Part shown: positions 1 through 6,639 of the stretch, piece after piece
How the letters are laid out: each line of letters begins with the position of its first letter
Numbering within the stretch: the stretch's first letter is position 1
NCBI GenBank assembly: GCA_937906945.1
Contig: CALCUE010000059.1
Location: 1 to 16,790, forward strand
Direction: 5' to 3'
DNA from: an uncultured Clostridia bacterium
Lineage (GTDB): Bacteria > Bacillota > Clostridia > Oscillospirales > Ruminococcaceae
DNA length: 16,790 nt
Program-made: the position numbers and the translations under genes
The notes under the pieces: model-generated
The model's input: only the letters and a program-made list of their open reading frames with translations
Databases searched by the model: none
What the model was told of the DNA's origin: nothing

Positions 1-2
1 TT

Positions 3-437
3 GTGGAAAGCGATGACCTCACCGCCGTCGCCGACGCGATCCGGACCAAAGGCGGAACAGAAGCGCCGCTGACCTTTCCGGATGGTTTTGTGGCGGCGGT
101 GAGAAACATTCCGAGCGGAGGCGGTGTAGAGACTTTTACGGTTGCATCAACAAAAGTAATATACGACTTTACTGAGCGAAATAATTATCTATCGGGAATT
201 ATAGATAATTACGATACCGTGTTGGCAATCCTGCTTACGGACTGGTCGATATATACATCAGACAAATGCTTTTTTTATTTGCCAAAAGATGCTTATATTG
301 GTGGAAGCGTAGCATTAACCGGCGAAGATGCAACTAAGATGCGCTATCGCGCGCTATATGACGGCGGTCCCGCAAACGCGACGAAGTTTGTTGCCGGAAG
401 CACCTATATCGTGATAAGAGAGGTGAGCACAACATGA
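3..437 (+). CDS. Phage tail / receptor-binding type protein, probably 5'-partial
   Basis: 144 codons are readable from a GTG at base 3, but the frame runs to the window edge, so the true start is probably upstream. Residues 1-40 carry a pattern common in Firmicutes phage tail and fibre proteins (ADAIRTKGG followed by FPDGF), usually near the N-terminus or between structural domains. The rest is a serine/threonine- and aromatic-rich region I do not recognise. The DNA is GC-rich to about base 130, clearly AT-rich from about 135 to 345, then GC-rich again, as in a swapped receptor-binding segment. The stop overlaps the next start (ATGA at 434). Assignment as a virion distal structure protein is by inference from motif and context. 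Confidence 0.6.
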   Translation: MESDDLTAVADAIRTKGGTEAPLTFPDGFVAAVRNIPSGGGVETFTVASTKVIYDFTERNNYLSGIIDNYDTVLAILLTDWSIYTSDKCFFYLPKDAYIGGSVALTGEDATKMRYRALYDGGPANATKFVAGSTYIVIREVSTT

Positions 438-700
438 GATTTTTTAAAAACATTTCCAACGGATATATTGTAGCAATTTCCACGGAAAGCGGAAAAAAAG
501 AGATTTCTGCAAACGAGTACAACGATATACTCGTTGCAATTAAATCTTGCTCAACTCCGCCGGAAGGCTTTGACTACCGTTTGAAGGAAAGTCTTGAATG
601 GGAACTGTATGAACTGCCGCCTGTTCCTCCCGAAGAGCCGAGCTACGAAGAACTGTTGGAAGCGGTAGAAATCTATAAAGGCGGTGATTTTGATGAATGA
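434..700 (+). CDS. Small phage protein next to tail fibre gene, unknown function
   Basis: 88 aa, starting at the ATGA that overlaps the preceding stop, with a GAGGTGAG ribosome site just upstream. The protein opens with an aromatic and basic stretch (MRFFKNISNGYIV), has a central segment ending in WELYELPP, and finishes in an acidic, proline-rich tail (PPVPPEEP). Proteins of this shape commonly follow tail-fibre genes in clostridial prophages and may be fibre-associated or assembly factors, but I know no established function. The ATG of the next gene lies inside its last codons (693). Real-gene status is supported by the overlaps, the ribosome site and the context. Confidence 0.7.
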   Translation: MRFFKNISNGYIVAISTESGKKEISANEYNDILVAIKSCSTPPEGFDYRLKESLEWELYELPPVPPEEPSYEELLEAVEIYKGGDFDE

Positions 701-857
701 GGTTGAAATCGCCAAAGCCGCCAACCGAGAGACCCACGATGCTTTGCAGACCGTTTTTGACGCTCTGAACAAAGGACAGAAAGCGAAACTCCTTAAGAAC
801 GAAACGGTGAAGGCGCTTCTGGAGAAATTCAAAGTGGAAACGGAGGCGACCGCATGA
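693..857 (+). CDS. 54-aa phage protein, unknown
   Basis: A short frame of 54 codons from ATG at 693 to TGA at 857. It overlaps the upstream gene by 8 bp and the downstream gene by an ATGA. A GGCGGTGA stretch lies 7-14 bases before the start and could serve as ribosome site. The product is highly charged and predicted helical (AKAANRETHDALQ, then a Lys/Glu/Leu-rich half), with no membrane segment. Similar short helical proteins are common in tail-fibre clusters of Firmicutes phages. It fills what would otherwise be an unexplained 150-base gap in a tightly packed operon, which is the main reason for calling it. Confidence 0.65.
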   Translation: MNEVEIAKAANRETHDALQTVFDALNKGQKAKLLKNETVKALLEKFKVETEATA

Positions 858-1363
858 ACCGACGGCGATTTTTGGGAGAGGAAAAACCGAAACCGCTTTA
901 TCTTTTTCAGAGCGGCGTTGGCTTCATTGCGAATCCAAAGGAAGGCGTTACGCTTGGACATTGGGGCGGAAGGGTAAGAGCTGATAAAGAGTACATTAGG
1001 CTTGAACCGGAAAGCTCTGGAGAAGGAACCTATACCCGGGACTATTTATATGTTTGTATGCAAAACGGTGCATCTATTAACTTTTCAAACGCTTTTCGTG
1101 GTTATAAAACGCTTTTTATTGAAGCATACAACGAAGATGATGGATGGGGCGGCACGTCAATGATGGTAGGAATATCAGCAAAGAAATATCCGGACATTGG
1201 TACGGCTTCCGACTGGATTCAGAGGAGAGGGGTTAGTGACCGCAGAGATACAATAGGTTTTGATATCCGTGGAATTACTTCAAATATTAACGCCGTTGGT
1301 GGAGTTGAGTACGTTGGAGGAGAAAAGGCGTACGGACGTATCTACAACATCTGGTTGGAGTGA
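854..1363 (+). CDS. Phage structural or receptor-binding type protein, unknown
   Basis: 169 aa from ATG at 854, overlapping the preceding stop. Residues 1-40 are basic, with a short FQSGVGFIANP segment. The remainder is rich in Gly, Tyr, Trp, Asn and Ser, predicted to be beta-rich, and ends in GRIYNIWLE, a closing strand typical of jelly-roll or lectin-like surface proteins. From about base 975 onward the DNA is noticeably more AT-rich than the neighbours, as in the gene at 3-437. This suggests the C-terminal body is exchanged between phages. I do not recognise the family. A minor tail or host-recognition role is inferred from position and composition. Confidence 0.55.
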   Translation: MNRRRFLGEEKPKPLYLFQSGVGFIANPKEGVTLGHWGGRVRADKEYIRLEPESSGEGTYTRDYLYVCMQNGASINFSNAFRGYKTLFIEAYNEDDGWGGTSMMVGISAKKYPDIGTASDWIQRRGVSDRRDTIGFDIRGITSNINAVGGVEYVGGEKAYGRIYNIWLE

Positions 1364-1372
1364 GGTGATTTT

Positions 1373-1615
1373 ATGATTTACGGAAAATACGGAAAGGTGG
1401 AGGAGCGAAGGCTCATCCTCTGCGAAATGCCGTTTCTTTTGGACGGCGAAAAGACGTGGAGCACCGACCCGGTGGTTCTGAAACGGGCGGGGTTCTATCC
1501 GGTGGTACGAACCGAAAGACCGGTACGGGAAGGCTATGAATACACCGAATACTGGGTTTTGGAGAACGAAGCCTGCGTCGAGAAATGGGAAGAACATGAG
1601 GTGAACGGAACATGA
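1373..1615 (+). CDS. 80-aa phage protein, unknown
   Basis: 80 aa, preceded by GAGGTGA about 6 bases before the ATG. The product is acidic and aromatic: an N-terminal basic turn (YGKYGKVEERR), a middle with VLKRAGFYPVV, and a C-terminal WVLENEACVEKWEEHE segment. The combination of 'RAGFYPV' with a Glu-rich tail resembles small proteins of the XkdW type that sit beside tail-fibre genes, but the similarity is from memory and weak. It ends in an ATGA overlap with the next gene, so translation is probably coupled. No catalytic motif or membrane segment is seen. Confidence 0.6.
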   Translation: MIYGKYGKVEERRLILCEMPFLLDGEKTWSTDPVVLKRAGFYPVVRTERPVREGYEYTEYWVLENEACVEKWEEHEVNGT

Positions 1616-1839
1616 CGAACTTTCTTTGGGTCGCTCTTTTGGGAGCGGTAGCGGCGCTCTTTTTCCGGCAGGAACGGCTTTTTGAGCGGGAAAGGGCCCT
1701 TTTCGTCCCACAACCGCCGGAAAAAAAGGAGGAACTGCCGCTTAAAGTCTGCCGGAAAGCCGTTCCCACCATTGAGGAACAGATCATCAACATGGCGCTT
1801 TATAACGGCGAGGATCAGACGGGAGGTGAGGGGGAATGA
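1612..1839 (+). CDS. 75-aa phage protein with N-terminal membrane segment
   Basis: 75 aa, starting in an ATGA overlap at 1612 and ending in another at 1836-1839. Residues 3-18 (FLWVALLGAVAALFF) form one hydrophobic helix, followed by a strongly charged segment (RQERLFERERAL), a Pro/Lys/Glu linker and a polar C-terminus. One membrane segment with a cytoplasmic tail would fit a small membrane anchor, a holin-like factor or a spanin-like subunit. None is proven, and a holin normally has a shorter charged tail. The ribosome site is inside the preceding gene. It is expressed in the same tight run as the portal gene. Confidence 0.6.
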   Translation: MTNFLWVALLGAVAALFFRQERLFERERALFVPQPPEKKEELPLKVCRKAVPTIEEQIINMALYNGEDQTGGEGE

Positions 1840-3371
1840 CGGAAAAAGTGACGGCGGAAAGCGTCTGGAAGGAGTATGAAAAGGGCGAGGATCATTACGC
1901 CCGGACCGGTCTTCACGAAAGGGTGCGCCGCAACGAGGAGATGGTGAACGGCGACCAGTGGAAGGGGCTTAACGCCCCGAACCTGGAAAAGCCGGTCATC
2001 AACATCTTCCACCCGGCGGTGACGTACCTCATTTCCCAGATCGTCTCCGACGACGTCGGGATCCAGCTGACGCCGTATATCGAAACCGAGGAGCGGGACG
2101 AAGTCTGCCGGATCCTTTCCACGCAGTTGGACCGTGTGGCGGAAAATACCCAGGAAACGGGCAAGATCCGGGAGCTTGTCCGGGACGCCGCCATCGACGG
2201 CGACGGCGCTTTGTATTATTATTTCGATCCCGACGCCGGAACGGAAGGGGAAATTCGCTCGGAAATTCTGGATAACGACCGGGTGATCTTCGCGAACCCC
2301 TTTCTTTCGGACACACAGAAACAGAAATATCTGCTTCTGGCGCGGCGGATGCCGCTCGATGAGGTACGGGAGCTAGCGAAAAGCTACGGTCTTTCCGAGG
2401 AGGAGACCGGGGCGCTGGTTCCCGACGAGGGAATGGATTTTTCCGACGACGAGAGCGACGAAAAATTTGTCACCGTGCTTCTTCGCTTCTGGAAGGAGAA
2501 CGGGCGGGTCTGTTTTTCCGAGAGCACCCGGGAACTGCTGCTTCGCGGTCCGGTAAAAACGGGACTGCGGTATTATCCGTTGGTGTGGTTTCCGTGGGAA
2601 AAGGTGAAAAACAGCGTCCACGGAGCCGCCTCGCTGACCCATTACATCCCGAACCAGATCTATATCAACAAAATGTGGGCGATGGCGCTGACCTTTTCGG
2701 AAAAAATGGCGTTCCCGACCCGCATTTATGACGCCGGAAAGCTCCCGAAGGGACTTTCCAACAAGATCGGCCAGGCCATCGGCGTGCCCGGTTCCCCCAG
2801 GGAGAGCGTCTTTGTGGATACGCCTTCCGGCAACATGAGCGAACAGGTGCTCACGCTGGTGCAGCGGACGGTGGACTACACGAAAATGAGCATGGGCATT
2901 ACGGAAACGGCGCTCGGTAACATCAAGCCGGAAAATACCTCCGCCATCATCGCCGTGCAGGAGGCGACGGCGGCGCCTTTGGAACTGCAGAGACGAGGAC
3001 TTCATCAGGCGATGGAGGACGCCGTGCTCATTAAGCTCGATCTGATCCGGGAATTTTACGGATTGCGGAAAATTCTCGGCGAAGCGGTGCTCACGGGCGG
3101 CGAAGTGCTCCGCTACGAGACCGATTACGACTTTCGGAACATCGATTACAATATGTTCAACATCAAAGTGAACGTCGGCGCGACGAGCTATTGGAGCGAG
3201 CTGCTCACGGTGGAGACGCTGGATTCCCTTTTCACCAAAGGGATCATTGGCGACGCCGTGACCTATCTCGAAAGTCTGCCGGAGGGTTTTGTGCCGCATA
3301 GGGCGGAGCTGATCCAGAAGCTTCGGGAGCGGGTAATACCGCCCGAAAACGGCGAAGTGGAGAACGCTTGA
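1836..3371 (+). CDS. Phage portal protein (P22-type)
   Basis: 511 aa. Portal proteins form the dodecameric ring at the capsid vertex through which DNA is packaged and ejected. Seen here: an N-terminal helical region with NGDQW at residues 38-42, the segment NIFHPAVTYLISQIVSDD at about 56-73, a wing-like beta-rich middle, and at about residues 330-390 a long stretch with GITETALGN and TSAIIAVQEA followed by ELQRRGLHQ. The last is characteristic of portals of P22-like and small Firmicutes podophages. P22 portal is about 725 residues; shorter ones near 500 are common in gram-positive phages, so this one looks complete. GGAGGTGAGGGGG precedes the ATG. Oddly, it is the last phage gene, and no terminase gene lies within the window. 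Confidence 0.85.
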   Translation: MTEKVTAESVWKEYEKGEDHYARTGLHERVRRNEEMVNGDQWKGLNAPNLEKPVINIFHPAVTYLISQIVSDDVGIQLTPYIETEERDEVCRILSTQLDRVAENTQETGKIRELVRDAAIDGDGALYYYFDPDAGTEGEIRSEILDNDRVIFANPFLSDTQKQKYLLLARRMPLDEVRELAKSYGLSEEETGALVPDEGMDFSDDESDEKFVTVLLRFWKENGRVCFSESTRELLLRGPVKTGLRYYPLVWFPWEKVKNSVHGAASLTHYIPNQIYINKMWAMALTFSEKMAFPTRIYDAGKLPKGLSNKIGQAIGVPGSPRESVFVDTPSGNMSEQVLTLVQRTVDYTKMSMGITETALGNIKPENTSAIIAVQEATAAPLELQRRGLHQAMEDAVLIKLDLIREFYGLRKILGEAVLTGGEVLRYETDYDFRNIDYNMFNIKVNVGATSYWSELLTVETLDSLFTKGIIGDAVTYLESLPEGFVPHRAELIQKLRERVIPPENGEVENA

Positions 3372-3396
3372 GCACAAAAAAGGAAAAGGCATGAAG

Positions 3397-3426
3397 AAAA
3401 AGGCTTCCCTTTTGGGAAGCCTTTTT
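3397..3426 (+). terminator. Intrinsic terminator after the portal gene
   Basis: A perfect inverted repeat, AGGCTTCCC / GGGAAGCCT, with TTTT loop, flanked by five A on the left and five T on the right. It lies 26 bases past the portal stop and marks the end of the phage late operon. Confidence 0.9.
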
Positions 3427-3454
3427 CGGTGCGGTGCGGGAGTGTACGGAGGTA

Positions 3455-3507
3455 TAGCGACTCCCTCCGAGAGGGAGCTGTCGAGCGACAGCGAGACGGA
3501 GGGGTAG
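3455..3507. repeat. Palindromic repeat unit, variant A
   Basis: A 53-bp unit built of two adjacent hairpins, CTCCCTC-cga-GAGGGAG (3461-3477) and CTGTCG-ag-CGACAG (3478-3491), then the tail GAGACGGAGGGG. It has the same plan as the unit that follows directly at 3508 (TAG start, GC-rich hairpin, second hairpin, GACGGA-GAGGGG-like tail) but different stem sequences, so the two appear to be diverged members of one family in tandem. REP/BIME-like by structure. Confidence 0.7.
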
Positions 3508-3567
3508 TAGCCTTCCCCCTCGGGGGAAGGTGGATTTTTGCCGAAGGCAAAAAGACGGATGAGGGGC
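3508..3567. repeat. Palindromic repeat unit, variant B, copy 1
   Basis: 60 bp: hairpin CCTTCCCC-ctcg-GGGGAAGG family stem (3511-3530), second hairpin TTTTTGCC-gaa-GGCAAAAA (3535-3553), tail GACGGATGAGGGGC. It matches 6556-6615 at 59 of 60 positions, the single difference being in the loop of the second hairpin. Similar elements are widespread in intergenic DNA of gut Clostridia, to my knowledge without an agreed name. Confidence 0.85.
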
Positions 3568-3598
3568 CTTGAAGGTCTGATTTCGCTCAAAAATAGTT

Positions 3599-3804
3599 GT
3601 CATTGCGAGGCTTCCGCAGGAAGCCGTGGCAATCTTATCTCCGACAGGGTCAACAAAAAGATTCCCACGGTCAAATATTCTCCCCTCTTGCGGTGCCCAA
3701 AATCGGCGGACACGGCATTCGCCGTTGCCGATTTTGACCGCGGCGCCAAGCCTTGCTCGCTGGTTCGTCCACAGGACGCGCTCGCAAGCCTTGCCCGGAA
3801 TGAC
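3599..3804. repeat. GTCATT-bounded element, possible MITE-like repeat
   Basis: It begins GTCATTGCGAGG and ends CCCGGAATGAC, so GTCATT/AATGAC form short terminal inverted repeats about 206 bp apart. The left end folds into a long interrupted hairpin: ATTGC (3602-3606) with GCAAT (3629-3633) around GGCTTCC-gca-GGAAGCC. Inside are blocks repeated at 6750-6870: CTCTTGCGGTGCCC, CCGCGGCGCCAAGCCTTGC and AAGCCTTGCCCGGAATGAC. There is no coding capacity of its own; two overlapping frames through it (3538-3939 and 3626-3973) lack ribosome sites. The block continues with GGAAAGGAATAGCGG and TGCTCCCGC (about 3808-3830), also shared with the second block. The remaining bases to 4019 are AT-rich, with nothing further recognisable. 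Confidence 0.6.
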
Positions 3805-4019
3805 AAGGAAAGGAATAGCGGTGCTCCCGCACTACATCAAGAACCTTCGGTCGGAAGCCTTTCACTCCCGCAAAATAATCGGTTTTTCTTCGTCAAAGCC
3901 CTTTTCTTTTTCTATCATACACTATTTTCCCCGTTCTGAAAAGAGAAAAAAGCGTTTCCGTTCGTTTTTTTGAATTTTTCCGCTTCTTTCGCCCACAATA
4001 AAAGAAAACGAAAAAAATC

Positions 4020-4048
4020 TTTCCGAAAAACGCCTTTTGTGCTACAAT
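4020..4048 (+). promoter_or_regulatory. Promoter of the deacetylase gene (extended -10)
   Basis: TACAAT at 4043-4048 preceded by TGC (4040-4042), an extended -10, with a weak -35 TTTCCG at 4020-4025 and 17-base spacing. Transcription would start near 4055, downstream of the ATG at 4037, which supports the later start at 4088. Confidence 0.55.
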
Positions 4049-4087
4049 AAAAACAGAACGTCGGTTTTCGGAGAAAGGAGTGGTTTT

Positions 4088-5059
4088 ATGACGAAAAAAC
4101 GGCTTTTGGCGGGCCTTTTGGCCGTTACAACGCTTTTGGCTCTCACCGCCTGCCGAAAAGAGGAACCTCTCATCGACGGCGAGGATACCTTAGCGCCCTC
4201 CCAAAGCATCACCATTACCCCCGAAACGCCGCCGGAAGAGGAACCAAAGCCCGAACCGGAACCGGAAACGGAGCCGGAAACGGATCCCGCTCTTTCGCCC
4301 TTCTATCCGGAAAACGAGCTTTCCGACAAAGGGAACCTGTCCGGTGACTGGGCGTTCATCAACGACCTTTCCCCGACCCAGATCCCCTGGGGACCGGGCA
4401 CCAACTTCGACTCCGACGGAAAACCCACCGCCTGCCGTCTTCTCCAGGCTGACTGGGAAAAATATGACGCGGACTTCGTCCGCACCAAAGCGGAATTTGA
4501 AAACAAAGTCTATCTCACCTTCGACGAGGGGTACGAAAACGGCTACACCGCCGCCATCCTCGATACCCTCAAGGAAAAGGGCGTCTCCGCCGTCTTTTTC
4601 GTGACCCTGCCCTACGTCAAAAGCGAACCGGAGCTGGTCAAAAGGATGATCGACGAAGGCCACATCGTCGGCAACCACACCGCCCGTCACCCCAACATGA
4701 CCACCGAAACGCCCTCCGACGCCTATGACGAGGTGGCCGATCTTCACACCTACGTCAAGGAAAATTTCGGCTACGAAATGTTCCTCTTCCGCTTCCCGGA
4801 AGGCGCTTTTTCCGAACAGAACCTCGCCCTGCTCCAAAAAATGGGCTATCGGAGCGTCTTCTGGAGCTTCGCCTATAAGGATTGGGACCCGGAGAACCAG
4901 TACGACAACGCCACCGCTCTCCAAAAGGCCACCGGCTCCCTCCATAGCGGCGAAATTTTCCTTCTTCACGCCGTCTCGAAAACCAACGCCGCCATCCTCG
5001 GCGATTTCATCGACACCGTCCGAAACGAAGGCTACACCTTCGCCCGTTACGACCAATAA
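4088..5059 (+). CDS. PdaA-like polysaccharide deacetylase lipoprotein
   Basis: 323 aa, NodB-fold (carbohydrate esterase 4) deacetylase closest in motif pattern to PdaA, which removes N-acetyl groups from muramic acid in peptidoglycan, as needed for the muramic-delta-lactam of spore cortex. Residues 1-22 are a lipoprotein signal with lipobox LTAC (Cys22). Residues 44-66 are a Pro/Glu repeat linker. The catalytic region has TFDEG at 144-148 (Asp146 as base), the metal pair in NHTARHP (His197, His201), the RFPEGAFSE segment at 235-243 and LLHAV with His294. The ATG at 4088 follows AAAGGAG by 7 bases; an in-frame ATG at 4037 lies before the promoter's start point. Membrane anchoring outside the cell is inferred. 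It may act on vegetative wall instead of spore cortex. Confidence 0.9.
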   Translation: MTKKRLLAGLLAVTTLLALTACRKEEPLIDGEDTLAPSQSITITPETPPEEEPKPEPEPETEPETDPALSPFYPENELSDKGNLSGDWAFINDLSPTQIPWGPGTNFDSDGKPTACRLLQADWEKYDADFVRTKAEFENKVYLTFDEGYENGYTAAILDTLKEKGVSAVFFVTLPYVKSEPELVKRMIDEGHIVGNHTARHPNMTTETPSDAYDEVADLHTYVKENFGYEMFLFRFPEGAFSEQNLALLQKMGYRSVFWSFAYKDWDPENQYDNATALQKATGSLHSGEIFLLHAVSKTNAAILGDFIDTVRNEGYTFARYDQ

Positions 5060-5060
5060 A

Positions 5061-5087
5061 AAAGCGCCCCGTCGGGGCGCTTTTTTT
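5061..5087. terminator. Bidirectional terminator between convergent genes
   Basis: AAAGCGCCCC-gtc-GGGGCGCTTT with seven T after it on the plus strand and six A before it, which become U on the minus strand. It serves both the deacetylase gene (+) and the MATE gene (-), whose stops lie 1 and 3 bases away. Confidence 0.92.
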
Positions 5088-5090
5088 GTT

Positions 5091-6449
5091 TTAGGAATCG
5101 ACCTCGTGGTCGAAGGCGTGGAGCCAGTCCGCTTTGTAATAGTAGATAAAGAAGACGATACAGCTCAAACTCCACGTGAGAGGATAGGCCCAGAAAATGG
5201 TCTGGATCACCGGGAAAAACCGCACGGCGACGGTGATATAGGTCACCCGGATGACGCACCAGCAGGCGAGCATGGTGTACATCGGGATCTTCGCCTTACC
5301 GGCGCCGCGCAAAATGGCGGCGATGCTGTGGGCATAGGCCAGAGCGAAGAAGAAAAACGCCTCCGTCCGCATCTGAAGAACGCCGTAGGCGATGACATCG
5401 GGGTCGTCGTTAAAAAAGGCGATGACCGCGGGACAGATGACGTAGAGCGAAGCGCCGATCCCTTCCGCCAGCAACATGGCGCTGATGGTGCCGAAGCGGG
5501 CGCCTTTTTTGGCCCGGTCATACTGCCGGCTGCCGAGGTTCTGGCTGACAAAGGTCGTCATCGCCATGGTGAGGGACGTGATGGGTAAAAACACGAAGCC
5601 CTCGACTTTGGAATAGGCGCCGCACCCGGCGACCGCGTCGGCTTCAAAAGCGTTGATGTTGGTCTGCACCACGACGTTGGCGAGGGAAATAATGGCGTTC
5701 TGCACGCCGGACGGAAACCCGAGTCCGGCGATCTGGCGAAGCAGCGGCCAATCGAAGCGGAGTTTTTTGAGTTCCATCCGGAACGGCTCCGGAAGCCGCA
5801 GAAGTTTTAAGAAACAGAGGACGGCGCTGACCGTCTGGCTGATGGTGGTGGCGATAGCGGCGCCGGCAACGCCCCAGGAAAAGACGCCGACAAAAAGAAG
5901 GTCCAAAACAACGTTGACCACCGACGAAATGACAAGGTACCGAAGGGGGCTTTTGCTGTCGCCGACAGCCCGAAGAACGCCGAGCCCGGCGTTATAGACC
6001 GTGATGGCAAGGCCGCCGAGGGAATAAAGCCGGAAATAGGTGATGGAAAGGGGAAGGACCTCCGGCGGGGTGTTCATCCACCGAAGAATGACCGGCGTCC
6101 CCAAAAGCCCGAAAGCCGTCATCAGAACGCCGCACAGAAAGCTGAAGAGAACGGTGGTGTGAATGGCCTTGTTCATCCTCTCCTCGTCTCTCGCTCCGAA
6201 ATACCGGCTGATGACGACCCCGGCGCCGACGAAAAGACCGATGAAAAAGCCGGTCATCATAAAAACCAGGTGACCGCTGGAGGCGACGGCGGCGAGGGCG
6301 TTTTTGTCGGCGAACCGTCCGACAATGACGGAATCGGCCGTGTTATAAAGCTGCTGGAAAAGCTGACCGAGGAAGATCGGCCAGGCAAAGGTGATCAAAG
6401 AGCGCACAATAGGGCCCTTTGTCATGTCCACGTTCTGTTCTTTAGCCAT
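5091..6449 (-). CDS. MATE-family multidrug/metabolite exporter
   Basis: 452 aa integral membrane protein with about 12 hydrophobic helices, the size and pattern of MATE (NorM/DinF-type) antiporters that expel cationic drugs or metabolites using Na+ or H+ gradients. The N-terminal signature (FAWPIFLGQLFQQLYNTADS, followed by VIVGRF) and the repeat-half features (GVVISRYFGA; later FVSQNLGSRQYDRA) are typical of the clostridial branch. I chose the ATG at 6449 because AAAGGAGG lies 7 bases before it; the in-frame ATG at 6500 has none and overlaps the -10 element. Single-gene transcription unit, converging on the deacetylase gene. Substrate unknown. Confidence 0.92.
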   Translation of the reverse strand: MAKEQNVDMTKGPIVRSLITFAWPIFLGQLFQQLYNTADSVIVGRFADKNALAAVASSGHLVFMMTGFFIGLFVGAGVVISRYFGARDEERMNKAIHTTVLFSFLCGVLMTAFGLLGTPVILRWMNTPPEVLPLSITYFRLYSLGGLAITVYNAGLGVLRAVGDSKSPLRYLVISSVVNVVLDLLFVGVFSWGVAGAAIATTISQTVSAVLCFLKLLRLPEPFRMELKKLRFDWPLLRQIAGLGFPSGVQNAIISLANVVVQTNINAFEADAVAGCGAYSKVEGFVFLPITSLTMAMTTFVSQNLGSRQYDRAKKGARFGTISAMLLAEGIGASLYVICPAVIAFFNDDPDVIAYGVLQMRTEAFFFFALAYAHSIAAILRGAGKAKIPMYTMLACWCVIRVTYITVAVRFFPVIQTIFWAYPLTWSLSCIVFFIYYYKADWLHAFDHEVDS

Positions 6450-6472
6450 ACCGTTCCTCCTTTCGCGCGAAT

Positions 6473-6502
6473 AGTATAACTGTACCACAGCGCGCCGCAT
6501 AA
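6473..6502 (-). promoter_or_regulatory. Possible promoter of the MATE gene
   Basis: On the minus strand, TATACT (6473-6478) is a good -10; the -35 at 18-base spacing is only TTATGC (6497-6502). Start would be near 6466, giving a leader of about 17 bases that holds the ribosome site. Confidence 0.4.
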
Positions 6503-6555
6503 GTAAAGCGCACCGCCGCTTTTTTATGAACCAAAACTTTCACCGGACGAACCGT

Positions 6556-6615
6556 TAGCCTTCCCCCTCGGGGGAAGGTGGATTTTTGCCGGAGGCAAAA
6601 AGACGGATGAGGGGC
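6556..6615. repeat. Palindromic repeat unit, variant B, copy 2
   Basis: Identical to 3508-3567 except for one base (GCCGGAGGC here, GCCGAAGGC there), in the same orientation. Two hairpins (6559-6578 and 6583-6601) and the GACGGATGAGGGGC tail. It sits in the space upstream of two divergently oriented transcription units. Confidence 0.85.
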
Positions 6616-6639
6616 TGTCCGCCTTGATTTCGGTTAAGA

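Noticed and set aside
854..1363. Variable protein of a diversity-generating retroelement
   Set aside because: No reverse transcriptase gene or adenine-rich template repeat is seen in the window, and the C-terminus lacks a recognisable variable C-type lectin ending.
3455..3567. CRISPR-like array
   Set aside because: Only two unlike units in tandem, no regular spacers and no cas genes; the structure is hairpin units, not repeats with unique spacers.
2373..3590. 405-codon open frame on the minus strand
   Set aside because: Antisense to the portal gene and running through the terminator and repeat units; Arg/His-rich composition typical of a shadow frame.
3372..3810. Prophage attachment site or tRNA target at the phage-host boundary
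   Set aside because: No tRNA cloverleaf or integrase gene is visible, and the repeats here also occur far from phage genes, so they do not mark an att core.
3538..3973. Two overlapping plus-strand frames (133 and 115 codons)
   Set aside because: They lie in the repeat elements, have no ribosome sites, and their translations just read through the palindromes.
4190..5056. 288-codon open frame on the minus strand
   Set aside because: Antisense to the deacetylase gene; Gly/Val/Phe-rich without a family pattern.
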